Of a stretch of DNA of 11,688 nucleotides, positions 1 through 7,435 are shown one piece after another. The position numbers and the translations under genes are program-made. The notes under the pieces were generated by a model that was not told the DNA's origin, did not search any database, and saw nothing but the letters and a program-made list of their open reading frames with translations. Position 1 is the stretch's first letter, and the number at the start of each line of letters is the position of its first letter. The stretch spans positions 1-11,688 of the forward strand of contig CBDHFJ010000008.1 of the NCBI GenBank assembly GCA_965262315.1, in the 5' to 3' direction. The stretch comes from JBCCFK01 sp965262315. GTDB taxonomy: Bacteria; Actinomycetota; Acidimicrobiia; Acidimicrobiales; UBA8592.

Positions 1-585
1 ACAATACGGTGGCGGCATCGTCCACGCCATCGCGGGCACCCGTGGTGCCCATGGTCGAGACCACGTAGACGAAGCCGCGGGCCTGGTCGACGATGCGACG
101 GAGGCGATCGTCGTCGGTGACCGGAGCAGCCAACAGGATGTTCTCGATGCCGGCAGCCTCGGCCGCCGAGTTCCACTCGCCGGCGAGCTCCATCGGCAGG
201 TCGGGAAGGATCGTGCCCCGTCCACCGGCAGCCGCCAGATCGCTGGCGAACCGTTCGTGGCCGTACCGGTACACGAGGTTGTAGTGGGTCATCGCGATGA
301 GCGGGACGGCGAACTCGCGGTCGCGCAGCTCGCGCAGCGCGGCCGCCGGAGTCATGCCTGCGTCGAGCGCGACGACCGACGCCTCCTGGATGGTCGTGCC
401 GTCGATGGCGGGGTCCGAGAACGGGATGCCGATCTCGACGGCGTCCGCGCCGGCCTCGATGACCGCCTCGACGAGCTCGACCCAGTCCGGGCACAGCCCG
501 GCGGTCACGTACGGCAGGAGGAGGCGCCGCTCCCGGCGACGGTCGGTCAGGTGGTCTTGGAGCGACTGGTGGGCGACGGTGGTGC

Positions 586-589
<4 letters not shown>
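1..589 (-). CDS. trpA: Tryptophan synthase alpha subunit, 3' end beyond the window (TrpA)
   Basis: TrpA cleaves indole-3-glycerol phosphate to indole and glyceraldehyde 3-phosphate and passes indole to TrpB in the cytoplasmic alpha2beta2 complex. About 196 N-terminal residues of the usual ~265 are visible; the rest lies beyond base 1. The catalytic acids are present: Glu52 in VEIGIPFSDP and Asp63 in the following AIDG (Glu49 and Asp60 in E. coli). The phosphate-site loop near the window edge reads VVSTMGTTGAR, the actinobacterial form. The start ATG overlaps the trpB stop as ATGA, indicating translational coupling. Small departures from the common pattern are GTTIQ for GPTIQ and THYNLV where a Pro normally follows Asn. 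Identity is secure. Whether it makes tryptophan or serves a specialised TrpB is open, given the unusual partner gene. Confidence 0.95.
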
Positions 590-1787
<1,198 letters not shown>

Positions 1788-1788
<1 letters not shown>

Positions 1789-1801
1789 AATTCTAGAATT
1801 A
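1788..1801. promoter_or_regulatory. 14-bp palindrome, candidate operator of the GntR/HutC regulator
   Basis: TAATTCTAGAATTA is a perfect inverted repeat with no spacer. It runs from the predicted -10 hexamer to the first base of the trpB start codon. HutC-subfamily GntR proteins such as DasR and NagR bind palindromes centred on CTAG (TGGTCTAGACCA in DasR), and this site shares the TCTAGA core. The HutC-type gene lies 101 bp away. Its AT-richness stands out sharply in this GC-rich DNA. Binding by the neighbouring regulator is inferred; repression by blocking RNA polymerase fits its position. Confidence 0.6.
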
Positions 1802-1824
1802 GCACACGAGAACGTTCCCCACAA
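1796..1824 (-). promoter_or_regulatory. Predicted trpB promoter, leaderless arrangement
   Basis: On the minus strand a -35-like TTGTGG (1824-1819) is followed after 17 bp by TAATTC (1801-1796). Seven more bases lead to the trpB ATG. Both hexamers are imperfect, but the 7-nt gap from -10 to start codon matches the other leaderless-looking genes of the window, and no Shine-Dalgarno is present. GAACGTTC, a perfect 8-bp palindrome, lies in the spacer at 1810-1817. Confidence 0.4.
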
Positions 1825-1871
1825 GCGGGTTCCACCCCCGGCCGACCCCAGTCCGCGCCGCGGGGCGGCAG

Positions 1872-1887
1872 CCCAGGCGGAGCTGGG
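1872..1887 (-). other. Short hairpin just after the gntR stop codon
   Basis: CCCAG, six bases, then CTGGG form a perfect 5-bp stem two bases beyond the gntR stop codon. No U-rich tract follows, so it is at best a weak terminator. Read-through from gntR into trpBA cannot be excluded. Confidence 0.3.
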
Positions 1888-1889
1888 TC

Positions 1890-2639
1890 TCAGGCGACGC
1901 CGTAGTCGAGCGAGAGCCGACCGGACGTGCGGTTGGCGGCAATGGAGGTCCGAGCACCGACCAGGACGACCTCGTCGTAGAGGAACGGCCGTCCGAACTG
2001 GTTCACCGACGTCCGCACGGAGCACAGCGCCGGTTCGCCGGCACTGGCGTCGAGGAGCGCGGCATCCCCCGCCTCGAGGGCCACCGCGGTGATGGACTCC
2101 CGCGCCTCGGCCACCGTCCACCCGGTCGCAGCCTCGATCGTGTCGTACAGCGACTCGCGGCCCACCGAACCGCCAGCTGAGAGCACGCCCGCCTCCTCCT
2201 CCAGATAGGACCGCTGGAGCGCGAACGGCGTGCCCGCCGTGGACCGGCGACGGGTCACGCAGACGACCGGCCCGCCGACGTCCAACGCATCCGCGGCACG
2301 GCCCGCCGATTCCCCCTCGGCCAGCTCGACCGCGAGCACCTCGGTTCGCAGCTCCAGACCGGCGGCCCGCATCTGCTGGGCGAAGCTGGAGAGATTCGAC
2401 ACGGTGATGTCGACGGGTCGATCGGCCACGAACGTGCCGCGCCCCCGAGCCGCCCACACCAGCCCGTCGGACTCGAGCGCCGCCACCGCCTGCCGCAGTG
2501 TCATCAGGGTCACGCCGAACGAGGCCGCCATCTCCTGCTGGGGCGGCAGCCGGCTGCCCGGCTCGAGCTCACCGCCGAGGATCTGCTCGCGCAACACGCC
2601 GTAGATCGCCTGGTACTTGGGCACCTGCGGGGACGGCAT
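1890..2639 (-). CDS. GntR-family (HutC subfamily) transcriptional regulator
   Basis: Ligand-responsive DNA-binding regulator of 249 residues, a normal length for the HutC subfamily. Residues 1-75 are the winged helix (PKYQAIYGVLREQILGGEL, then LPPQQEMAASFGVTLMTLRQAVAALESDGLV and a GRGTFV wing). Residues ~93-240 form a UTRA effector domain, recognisable by the paired LxxE/RR strands, a SLYD segment and the FLYDEVVL strand. The gene precedes trpBA on the same strand with a 101-bp gap holding a CTAG-centred palindrome. Control of trpBA is therefore the simplest reading, although tryptophan genes are not usually linked to HutC regulators. The effector is unknown; UTRA domains bind small organic molecules such as sugar phosphates, histidine-pathway intermediates and fatty acids. 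TACGTT ends 6 nt before the ATG, suggesting leaderless translation. Confidence 0.9.
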   Translation of the reverse strand: MPSPQVPKYQAIYGVLREQILGGELEPGSRLPPQQEMAASFGVTLMTLRQAVAALESDGLVWAARGRGTFVADRPVDITVSNLSSFAQQMRAAGLELRTEVLAVELAEGESAGRAADALDVGGPVVCVTRRRSTAGTPFALQRSYLEEEAGVLSAGGSVGRESLYDTIEAATGWTVAEARESITAVALEAGDAALLDASAGEPALCSVRTSVNQFGRPFLYDEVVLVGARTSIAANRTSGRLSLDYGVA

Positions 2640-2645
2640 CGCGCC

Positions 2646-2651
2646 AACGTA
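2646..2651 (-). promoter_or_regulatory. -10 hexamer of gntR, leaderless arrangement
   Basis: On the minus strand TACGTT (TAnnnT type) is followed by six bases and the gntR ATG. A GGAGG further upstream is too far from the start to act as its ribosome binding site. No convincing -35 is seen. Confidence 0.5.
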
Positions 2652-2851
2652 CCTCCACCCTGCGCAGTCGGCGACGCACGGCCGGGAGGCTGCTCGGCCG
2701 GTCCGGTGTCGCGCCGACGGGCAGGCGTCGGCGGATCACAAGGCGCCGGAACCGATCCTTCTCGGCGCCGGATCGAGGTCTCGGGAGCCCAGCAAGCAGC
2801 GGCGCAGAGCGGTCGAAGCGGCGTCGACGAATCGCTCAGCCACCCAGCCGG
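2652..2851. other. Intergenic stretch between gntR and iclR with hairpins
   Basis: No gene is supported here. GGCGCCG (2742-2748) and CGGCGCC (2763-2769) make a perfect 7-bp stem with a 14-nt loop, downstream of iclR on the minus strand. It is followed on that strand by TTGTGATC, so it could be a weak iclR terminator. A smaller stem pairs GGCCG (2680-2684) with CGGCC (2695-2699). Confidence 0.35.
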
Positions 2852-3523
2852 TCAGGGCCCGGCCATCGCGGCGCTGATGGCCGATGCGGCGGCCGTGACC
2901 GCGGACGCTGCGTCGTCCCTGCGTCGTCCCCGCAGTCGCTCCACCGGCCCGAGCACCGAGATGGCGCCGACGACCCGGTTCGGGCCGCTGACCGGCGCGG
3001 CCACCGCCGCCACATCGGCCTCGACGGCGCCCTCGTTCAGGAACACCCCGGCGTCGGCTGGATCAGCGGTGAGCGCGGCACCGACCGCGGTCCCCTCGAC
3101 CGGGACCGAGCGGCCCACCCAGCCGACATGGCGGATGGCTCGGGGGCTCTCGACGGTGGAGATGTAGACGGCCTCGGTCCCGTCGCGCACCGCGAGGTAC
3201 GCGGACTCCTCGGTCGCGGCGACGAGCGCCTCGAGCTGCGGCTGCGCCGCCGCCGTCAGCCGGGCGTAGGGCCCGGTCCGGAAGGCCGCGAGACCGAGGC
3301 GGATCAGGCTGGGCCCGACCACGTAGTCACCGTGATCGTCGCGGAGCACGTAGCCGTGGTGGCCCAGGACACGGAGATGGCGCAACGCGGTCGACGAGGG
3401 CAGGTCGGCGGCGCGGGCAGCGTCGCGCAGGGACACGGGCCCGTCGGTGGCCACCAGGTCGAGCAGCGCGAGCACCCGCTCGGCAGATCGTGAGCGGTGC
3501 AGGGTGGGGACCTCGTCCGACAT
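2852..3523 (-). CDS. IclR-family transcriptional regulator with a shortened effector domain
   Basis: A dimeric regulator that reads a small-molecule signal and probably governs the divergent mttB operon. From the ATG at 3523 it has 223 residues. The winged helix is at ~8-80 (RSAERVLALLDLVATDGPVSLRDAARAADLPSSTALRHLRVL, wing near DYVVGPSL). The effector domain follows, with EESAYLAVRDG, YISTVESPRAIR, and the C-terminal AAPV and ISVLGPVERLR motifs. Between TAVGAAL and AAPV the domain lacks roughly 30 residues present in ordinary ~250-residue IclR proteins. In-frame GTG at 3589 would add 22 residues, but ATG 3523 fits the family N-terminus better. An IclR-like box overlaps this start, suggesting autoregulation as well as control of mttB. 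A TGAAAT hexamer sits 7 nt before the ATG. Confidence 0.88.
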   Translation of the reverse strand: MSDEVPTLHRSRSAERVLALLDLVATDGPVSLRDAARAADLPSSTALRHLRVLGHHGYVLRDDHGDYVVGPSLIRLGLAAFRTGPYARLTAAAQPQLEALVAATEESAYLAVRDGTEAVYISTVESPRAIRHVGWVGRSVPVEGTAVGAALTADPADAGVFLNEGAVEADVAAVAAPVSGPNRVVGAISVLGPVERLRGRRRDDAASAVTAAASAISAAMAGP

Positions 3524-3556
3524 GGAAAGGATTTCAGCACATGAAACGAGATCTCG
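3523..3556. promoter_or_regulatory. IclR-type operator array between iclR and mttB
   Basis: TGGAAAGGATTTCAG (3523-3537) agrees with the enterobacterial IclR consensus TGGAAATnATTTCCA at all but three defined positions. An overlapping inverted repeat, TTTCA-N5-TGAAA, lies at 3532-3546, and a perfect palindrome CGAGATCTCG at 3547-3556. The array covers the predicted iclR -10 and start codon. It ends 4 bp before the mttB -35, where an IclR protein could repress its own gene and activate or repress mttB. The sites are seen directly; binding is inferred from position and family. Confidence 0.6.
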
Positions 3557-3560
3557 CACA

Positions 3561-3590
3561 TTGACACCCCCGGGCAACGCCCGGCACACT
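3561..3590 (+). promoter_or_regulatory. Predicted mttB operon promoter with a dyad in the spacer
   Basis: A perfect -35 TTGACA (3561-3566) and a weaker -10 CACACT (3585-3590) are 18 bp apart. They predict transcription from about 3597 and a leader of ~76 nt. The spacer contains CCGGGC-AAC-GCCCGG (3570-3584), a perfect 6-3-6 inverted repeat that could be a second operator. No cobalamin riboswitch is apparent in the leader, and it is too short for one. Confidence 0.5.
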
Positions 3591-3672
3591 CACCAACGGT
3601 TCGTGGGGCTGACTTCGCAGGAGCGAAACGGGTGGCTGGACACCGGTCGAGGATTGGGAACGGGACCCGGCC

Positions 3673-5226
3673 ATGACCCGCGACCCGATGCCCACGCCGC
3701 ACCGCCGCGGGGGTCGAGCAGCACGGGCGGGCGACAGGTCGACACCAGCGCCGCAGCCGCCATTCGCGCAGCCGCTCCGCACCTGGACCCCCGTTCGAGG
3801 CGTGTCCGACGACGAGCTCGAGCGGATCCACCACGCATCCCTCACCGTGCTCCGCGACACCGGCATGGACGTCCTGTGTCCGTCGGCGCGGTCGACCCTG
3901 GTGGCCGCAGGCGCCGAGCAGGGCGACGCCGATCGCATCCGGTTCGACCCGGACCTGGTCATCGAGTTGGTGGCGCAGGCGCCGCCCGCCTTCGAGATGC
4001 GCGCCCGCAATCCCGCCCACGACCTCACATTCGGCACCGGCCGAGTGGCGTTCTCCGCCGTCGCCAGCGCACCGAACGTGTCGGGGCTCGGCCACGACCG
4101 CCACCCCGGCACCGCCGCCGACTTCCGTGACCTCGTCCGCCTCACCCAGCGCCTGTCGGTGCTCCACCTCCACGGCGGCTACCCCGTCGAGCCGATCGAC
4201 TGGCACCCCGGTGTGCGACACCTGCTGGCCACCGACGTCCTGCTTCGGTGCAGCGACAAGGTGCTGCACACCTACAGCCTCGGCCGCCAACGCACCCTCG
4301 ACACCCTCGAGATGGTCCGGCTGGCTCGCGGGTTGACCGACGACGAGTTGGTGGCCCAGCCATCGATCTACACCGTGGTCAACACCTCGTCTCCGCTGCG
4401 TCTCGACGTCCCGATGGCAGAGGGCATCCAGGAGCTGTCATCGCGCGGCCAGCCCATCGTGGTCACGCCGTTCACGCTCGCCGGAGCCATGGCACCGGTG
4501 ACCCTGGCGGGAGCCCTCGTCCAACAGAACGCCGAGGCGCTGGCCACGATCGCGCTCACCCAGGCCGTCCGTCCGGGCGCCCCGGTGATCTACGGGGGCT
4601 TCACGTCCAACGTCGACATGCAGTCGGGCGCGCCGGCCTTCGGGACTCCGGAGTTCGTCAACGCAGCACTCATCGGAGGGCAGCTCGCCCGCCGCTACGG
4701 ACTCCCGTACCGCTCATCGGCCGTCAACGCCGCCAACAGCCTCGACGTCCAGTCGAGCTACGAGTCGATGTTCTCGCTCTGGGGAGCGGTCCTCGGCGGC
4801 GCCGACCTCGTGGTCCACGCTGCGGGCTGGATGGAGGGCGGCCTGTGCGCCTCGTACGAGAAGATGGTCCTCGACGCCGAGGTGCTGGAGATGCTCGCCA
4901 CGGCGCTGACACCCATCACCGTCGACGACGCCAGCCTCGCGGTCGACGCCATCGCCGCGGTCGGTCCGGGCGGGCACTTCTTCGGCACCGACCACACCCG
5001 CGCCCGCTACCGGAGCGCCTTCCGGCAACCCCGGGTCTCGGACTGGCGCAACTTCGAAGCCTGGGACGCCTCTGGGCGACCGACCGCCGTCGACCGCGCC
5101 ACCGAGATCGCCCGTGACCTGCTCGCCCCCGACATCGACCCCGACATCGACCCCGACCGCAGCGACGCCCTGGCCGAGTTCGTCGATCGCCGCGTGGCCG
5201 AGGGCGGCGTCGACACGCCCTTCTGA
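3673..5226 (+). CDS. Trimethylamine methyltransferase (MttB) family protein, non-pyrrolysine
   Basis: Member of the MttB/COG5598 superfamily. These TIM-barrel enzymes move a methyl group from a methylated amine to a corrinoid protein or related acceptor. The 517-residue length is normal. Family blocks include TPFTLAGAMAPVTLAGAL (~265-282), PGAPVIYGGF with VDMQSGAPAFGTPE, YGLPYRSSAVNAANSLDVQSSYE, and EGGLCASYEKMVLDAEVLEM. The frame has no amber codon, so pyrrolysine is absent, as in glycine-betaine (MtgB), proline-betaine and carnitine demethylases. This ATG is the first in frame after a stop at 3610; no clear Shine-Dalgarno precedes it. It leads a four-gene operon opposite an IclR regulator, with no corrinoid protein or reductive activase. 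A quaternary or tertiary amine substrate is inferred; which one cannot be told. The C-terminus has a DIDPDIDPD repeat. Confidence 0.88.
   Translation: MTRDPMPTPHRRGGRAARAGDRSTPAPQPPFAQPLRTWTPVRGVSDDELERIHHASLTVLRDTGMDVLCPSARSTLVAAGAEQGDADRIRFDPDLVIELVAQAPPAFEMRARNPAHDLTFGTGRVAFSAVASAPNVSGLGHDRHPGTAADFRDLVRLTQRLSVLHLHGGYPVEPIDWHPGVRHLLATDVLLRCSDKVLHTYSLGRQRTLDTLEMVRLARGLTDDELVAQPSIYTVVNTSSPLRLDVPMAEGIQELSSRGQPIVVTPFTLAGAMAPVTLAGALVQQNAEALATIALTQAVRPGAPVIYGGFTSNVDMQSGAPAFGTPEFVNAALIGGQLARRYGLPYRSSAVNAANSLDVQSSYESMFSLWGAVLGGADLVVHAAGWMEGGLCASYEKMVLDAEVLEMLATALTPITVDDASLAVDAIAAVGPGGHFFGTDHTRARYRSAFRQPRVSDWRNFEAWDASGRPTAVDRATEIARDLLAPDIDPDIDPDRSDALAEFVDRRVAEGGVDTPF
5131..5154 (+). repeat. Two tandem 12-bp repeats inside the mttB-family gene
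   Basis: GACATCGACCCC occurs twice in a row, followed by a partial third GAC, and encodes DIDPDIDPD near the C-terminus. It is in frame and lies after the conserved barrel, so copy number could vary without loss of function. Confidence 0.7.
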
Positions 5227-5238
5227 CCGACGACCACG

Positions 5239-5937
5239 ATGACGACCGCACCACCGATCCGACTCCTTCCCGACCAGAACCCGGCCGACCACCCGTGCGC
5301 GCACACCGGCCAGTACCAGTCGGACATCGCGTTGTTGAACTACCTCCTCCAGGACCTCCGGGCCCTCATGCGACGCGCCGCCACCGGCCACGTCCGGCTC
5401 CTCCCCCACCAACGGGTGACCTGGGAGGTGCACGGGCTCCAACGCCGCACCGTGGTGTGCGACCCCGATCGACTGCTCGGCTTCGACGACGTGCACGTCG
5501 TCGGCTTCTTCGGCGACCGTCGTCCCACGGCCGACGTTCCCGCCGTCGATCAGGTCGAGACCGCGCTGCTGGAGGAGTTCCGGACCCACCCGGGAATCCT
5601 GAGCTACAGCTCCGTCGAACTGGTCGACGACCAATGGGCGAACCTCGTCGTCCACACCGACCCCGACGACCGTGAGGCGTGGCGGTCGAGCGCGGTACAC
5701 GTCGAGGCGGTGGACCGCATCGCGCCCGTCACCTACCGCAGCGTCCGGATCCACAACGGTTGCATCACCGGAGGGGTCATCGGTCCGGAGACGATCACCA
5801 TCCAGAGCACGAAGTACTGGGACTACGACTCCGCTCCGCCCTGGCACGCGTTCCGCGAGCTGCCGGGCGGCGCGACCGAGACCCTGCAGAGTCCCGGTGC
5901 CGATCTGACCAACCCGATGCCGCCACCGATGCCGTGA
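5239..5937 (+). CDS. Protein of unknown function in the mttB operon
   Basis: I do not recognise a named family for this 232-residue protein. It begins 12 bp after the mttB stop and has no visible Shine-Dalgarno, so it is probably translated by coupling. There is no signal peptide or membrane segment. The best-patterned part is residues ~119-175: GILSYSSVELVDDQWANLVVHTDPDDREAW, then SSAVHVEAV and YRSVRIHNG. Its alternation of strands and an amphipathic helix, with W and H residues, recalls ferredoxin-like alpha/beta-barrel (Dabb/ABM-type) folds. That likeness is only an impression. The C-terminus is rich in aromatic residues (KYWDYDSAPPWHAF) and ends in a proline-rich tail. Position between the methyltransferase and the oxidoreductase suggests an accessory role in the same pathway. 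Confidence 0.8.
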   Translation: MTTAPPIRLLPDQNPADHPCAHTGQYQSDIALLNYLLQDLRALMRRAATGHVRLLPHQRVTWEVHGLQRRTVVCDPDRLLGFDDVHVVGFFGDRRPTADVPAVDQVETALLEEFRTHPGILSYSSVELVDDQWANLVVHTDPDDREAWRSSAVHVEAVDRIAPVTYRSVRIHNGCITGGVIGPETITIQSTKYWDYDSAPPWHAFRELPGGATETLQSPGADLTNPMPPPMP

Positions 5938-5961
5938 CATCGACCGCGTCCACCACACCGA

Positions 5962-5991
5962 GAGGAACGCCATGAGGAGGAACGCCATGAG
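5962..5991 (+). repeat. Perfect tandem 15-bp duplication of a ribosome binding site plus start codon
   Basis: GAGGAACGCCATGAG occurs twice back to back (5962-5976 and 5977-5991). Each copy carries a Shine-Dalgarno-like GAGGA and an ATG. Fifteen bases are five codons, so the two ATGs (5972, 5987) are in frame. The junction creates a perfect AGGAGG (5975-5980) six bases before the second ATG, making the second start probably the stronger. Confidence 0.9.
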
Positions 5992-7435
5992 CGCCCCCAA
6001 TCCCACCGAGCACAACCAGTGGTACCCCTTCGCGAACCGACCGGTCCCACCGCCCGGTGGACCCAACCCGGCCGTGATCCCGGTGTTCGACGCGGCACCG
6101 CTTCCTGCGAGCGCCCGCTTCGTCGTCGTCGGCGCCGGCGTCCACGGCCTGTCGACCGCCTACCACCTGGCGATGGCGCTGGAGCGCTCTGGCACGGGCT
6201 CCGGCGCCGACGTCGTGCTGATCGACAAGCAGGGACCCGGTGCCGGCGCAACGGGTCTGGCCTGTGGCTGCGTCCGCAATCTGTACATGACCGGACCCCT
6301 GCACGCGATCCTGCGTGCCAGCGTCGAGGTCTGGGAGTCCGATCCGGTCAACCTCGGCTTCCAGCAGGTCGGGTACGTCTCGGTCGGCGAGGCCAACCAG
6401 GAAGAGGACTACATCCGACTCAACGAGTCACAGATCGCCAGCGGCTACCCCTCGGATCTCTACACCGGCGCCGAAGCGCACGCGTTCCTCCGCACCATCT
6501 GGCCCGACTTCAAGACCGACCGGTGCGACGTCGTGCTCCACGAACATCGATCCGGCTACGCCGGGACGCACATGGCGGTGTGGGGCCTCGACCAGAAGTG
6601 CCATCAGTGGGGCGTCCAGCGCGTCTACGGGACCTCGGTCACCGGGTACACCCTCGACGCCTCGGGGTCGGTCACCCACGTCGAGACCGACCAGGGGGCG
6701 ATCGCGTGCGACCAGGTGGTGGTCGGCGCCGGCGCCTGGACACCCGACCACTGGGACTGGCTGGGAGGCCCCTCGGCGCTCGACGTCGTCTACCCCGACG
6801 GTCATGTCGAGCAGCAGATGGACATGTGGACGTACTGGCGGCTGCTCGAGGGCGAGGTCTACCTGCCCGACGGCGTCGACTTCCGGACCGCCGACCACAA
6901 GGACTCACCCGTCCTCCACGTCGAGCTGATGAACACGCCGGTGCACGGCCCCGACGGCGAGATGATCCAGGACCACTTCTACAGCTACACCCGCTACGCG
7001 GCGGAGCGGGTCGGCGCACCCGGCCTCCAGGGCGGCACCATCCCCGTCAAGATCGGGCCGAAGGCAGCCGTCGAACCCTACGGTCACCTGAACGACGACT
7101 GGCAGGCCGACGACTGGTTCGCCGACTACTACTGCGCGACGCTCGGCATGCTCTTCGAGCGCCTCGAGAACATCCGCCCGCACTTCAAGGAGCGTCGCAA
7201 CGGTGGTATCGGCGCCTTCACCCCCGACAACGTGCCGGTCTTCGACCACGTCACCGACAACGCGTTCGTGATCGCCGACTCCAACCACGGCTTCAAGATG
7301 ATCGGGGTCGGCAAGCTCACGGCGCAGATGCTGGTGCACGGCGAGAAGCCGTGGGAGCTCGAGCCGTTCACCCTCGACCGCTACCGGACCGGCGGCACGT
7401 TCGGCGACCGCAACTCGAACTGCCCGTGGGTCTGA
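5972..7435 (+). CDS. FAD-dependent oxidoreductase, DAO (sarcosine/dimethylglycine oxidase-like) family
   Basis: Flavoprotein of the D-amino-acid oxidase fold, a family that oxidises C-N bonds of secondary and tertiary amines and N-methyl amino acids. It has 487 residues from ATG 5972, or 482 from ATG 5987. In the latter numbering the dinucleotide-binding motif VVVGAGVHGLS has its glycines at 49-54, D80 ends the second strand, and ACGCVRN follows at 92-98. The C-terminal signature is GIGAFTPDNVPVFD...ADSNHGFKMIGVGKLTAQML. A ~40-residue Pro-rich extension precedes the Rossmann domain; it is not a signal peptide. The gene starts 34 bp after its upstream neighbour and overlaps the next by 10 bp. 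With an MttB-family enzyme in the operon, oxidative demethylation of a methylated amine is a reasonable but unproven role. Whether FAD is covalently bound cannot be told. Confidence 0.9.
   Translation: MRRNAMSAPNPTEHNQWYPFANRPVPPPGGPNPAVIPVFDAAPLPASARFVVVGAGVHGLSTAYHLAMALERSGTGSGADVVLIDKQGPGAGATGLACGCVRNLYMTGPLHAILRASVEVWESDPVNLGFQQVGYVSVGEANQEEDYIRLNESQIASGYPSDLYTGAEAHAFLRTIWPDFKTDRCDVVLHEHRSGYAGTHMAVWGLDQKCHQWGVQRVYGTSVTGYTLDASGSVTHVETDQGAIACDQVVVGAGAWTPDHWDWLGGPSALDVVYPDGHVEQQMDMWTYWRLLEGEVYLPDGVDFRTADHKDSPVLHVELMNTPVHGPDGEMIQDHFYSYTRYAAERVGAPGLQGGTIPVKIGPKAAVEPYGHLNDDWQADDWFADYYCATLGMLFERLENIRPHFKERRNGGIGAFTPDNVPVFDHVTDNAFVIADSNHGFKMIGVGKLTAQMLVHGEKPWELEPFTLDRYRTGGTFGDRNSNCPWV

Noticed and set aside
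1789..2457. Upstream extension of the trpB reading frame far into the gntR gene, as if TrpB were a 623-residue fusion
   Set aside because: The extra sequence is Arg/Gly-rich, matches no domain and lies in another frame of a clear GntR gene; TrpB motifs begin only after 1788.
2498..3493. 331-residue plus-strand frame across gntR and iclR
   Set aside because: It runs opposite two well-supported regulators and reads as Arg/Gly-rich low-complexity sequence.
3590..3672. Possible cobalamin riboswitch in front of the methyltransferase gene
   Set aside because: The predicted leader is only ~76 nt and no B12-box-like sequence was found.
3673..5226. Pyrrolysine-containing MttB
   Set aside because: The gene is open without any in-frame TAG and ends at TGA, so no pyrrolysine readthrough is needed.
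4714..6066. 450-residue open frame antisense to the mttB operon
   Set aside because: Composition (Gly, Val, Asp, Arg) is that of an antisense shadow in GC-rich DNA; the plus-strand genes carry the family motifs.
6019..7425. Long plus-strand frame preceding and joined to the PhnD-like protein
   Set aside because: It is the Arg/Pro-rich shadow of the DAO oxidoreductase gene; only the part after about 7426 has recognisable protein motifs.
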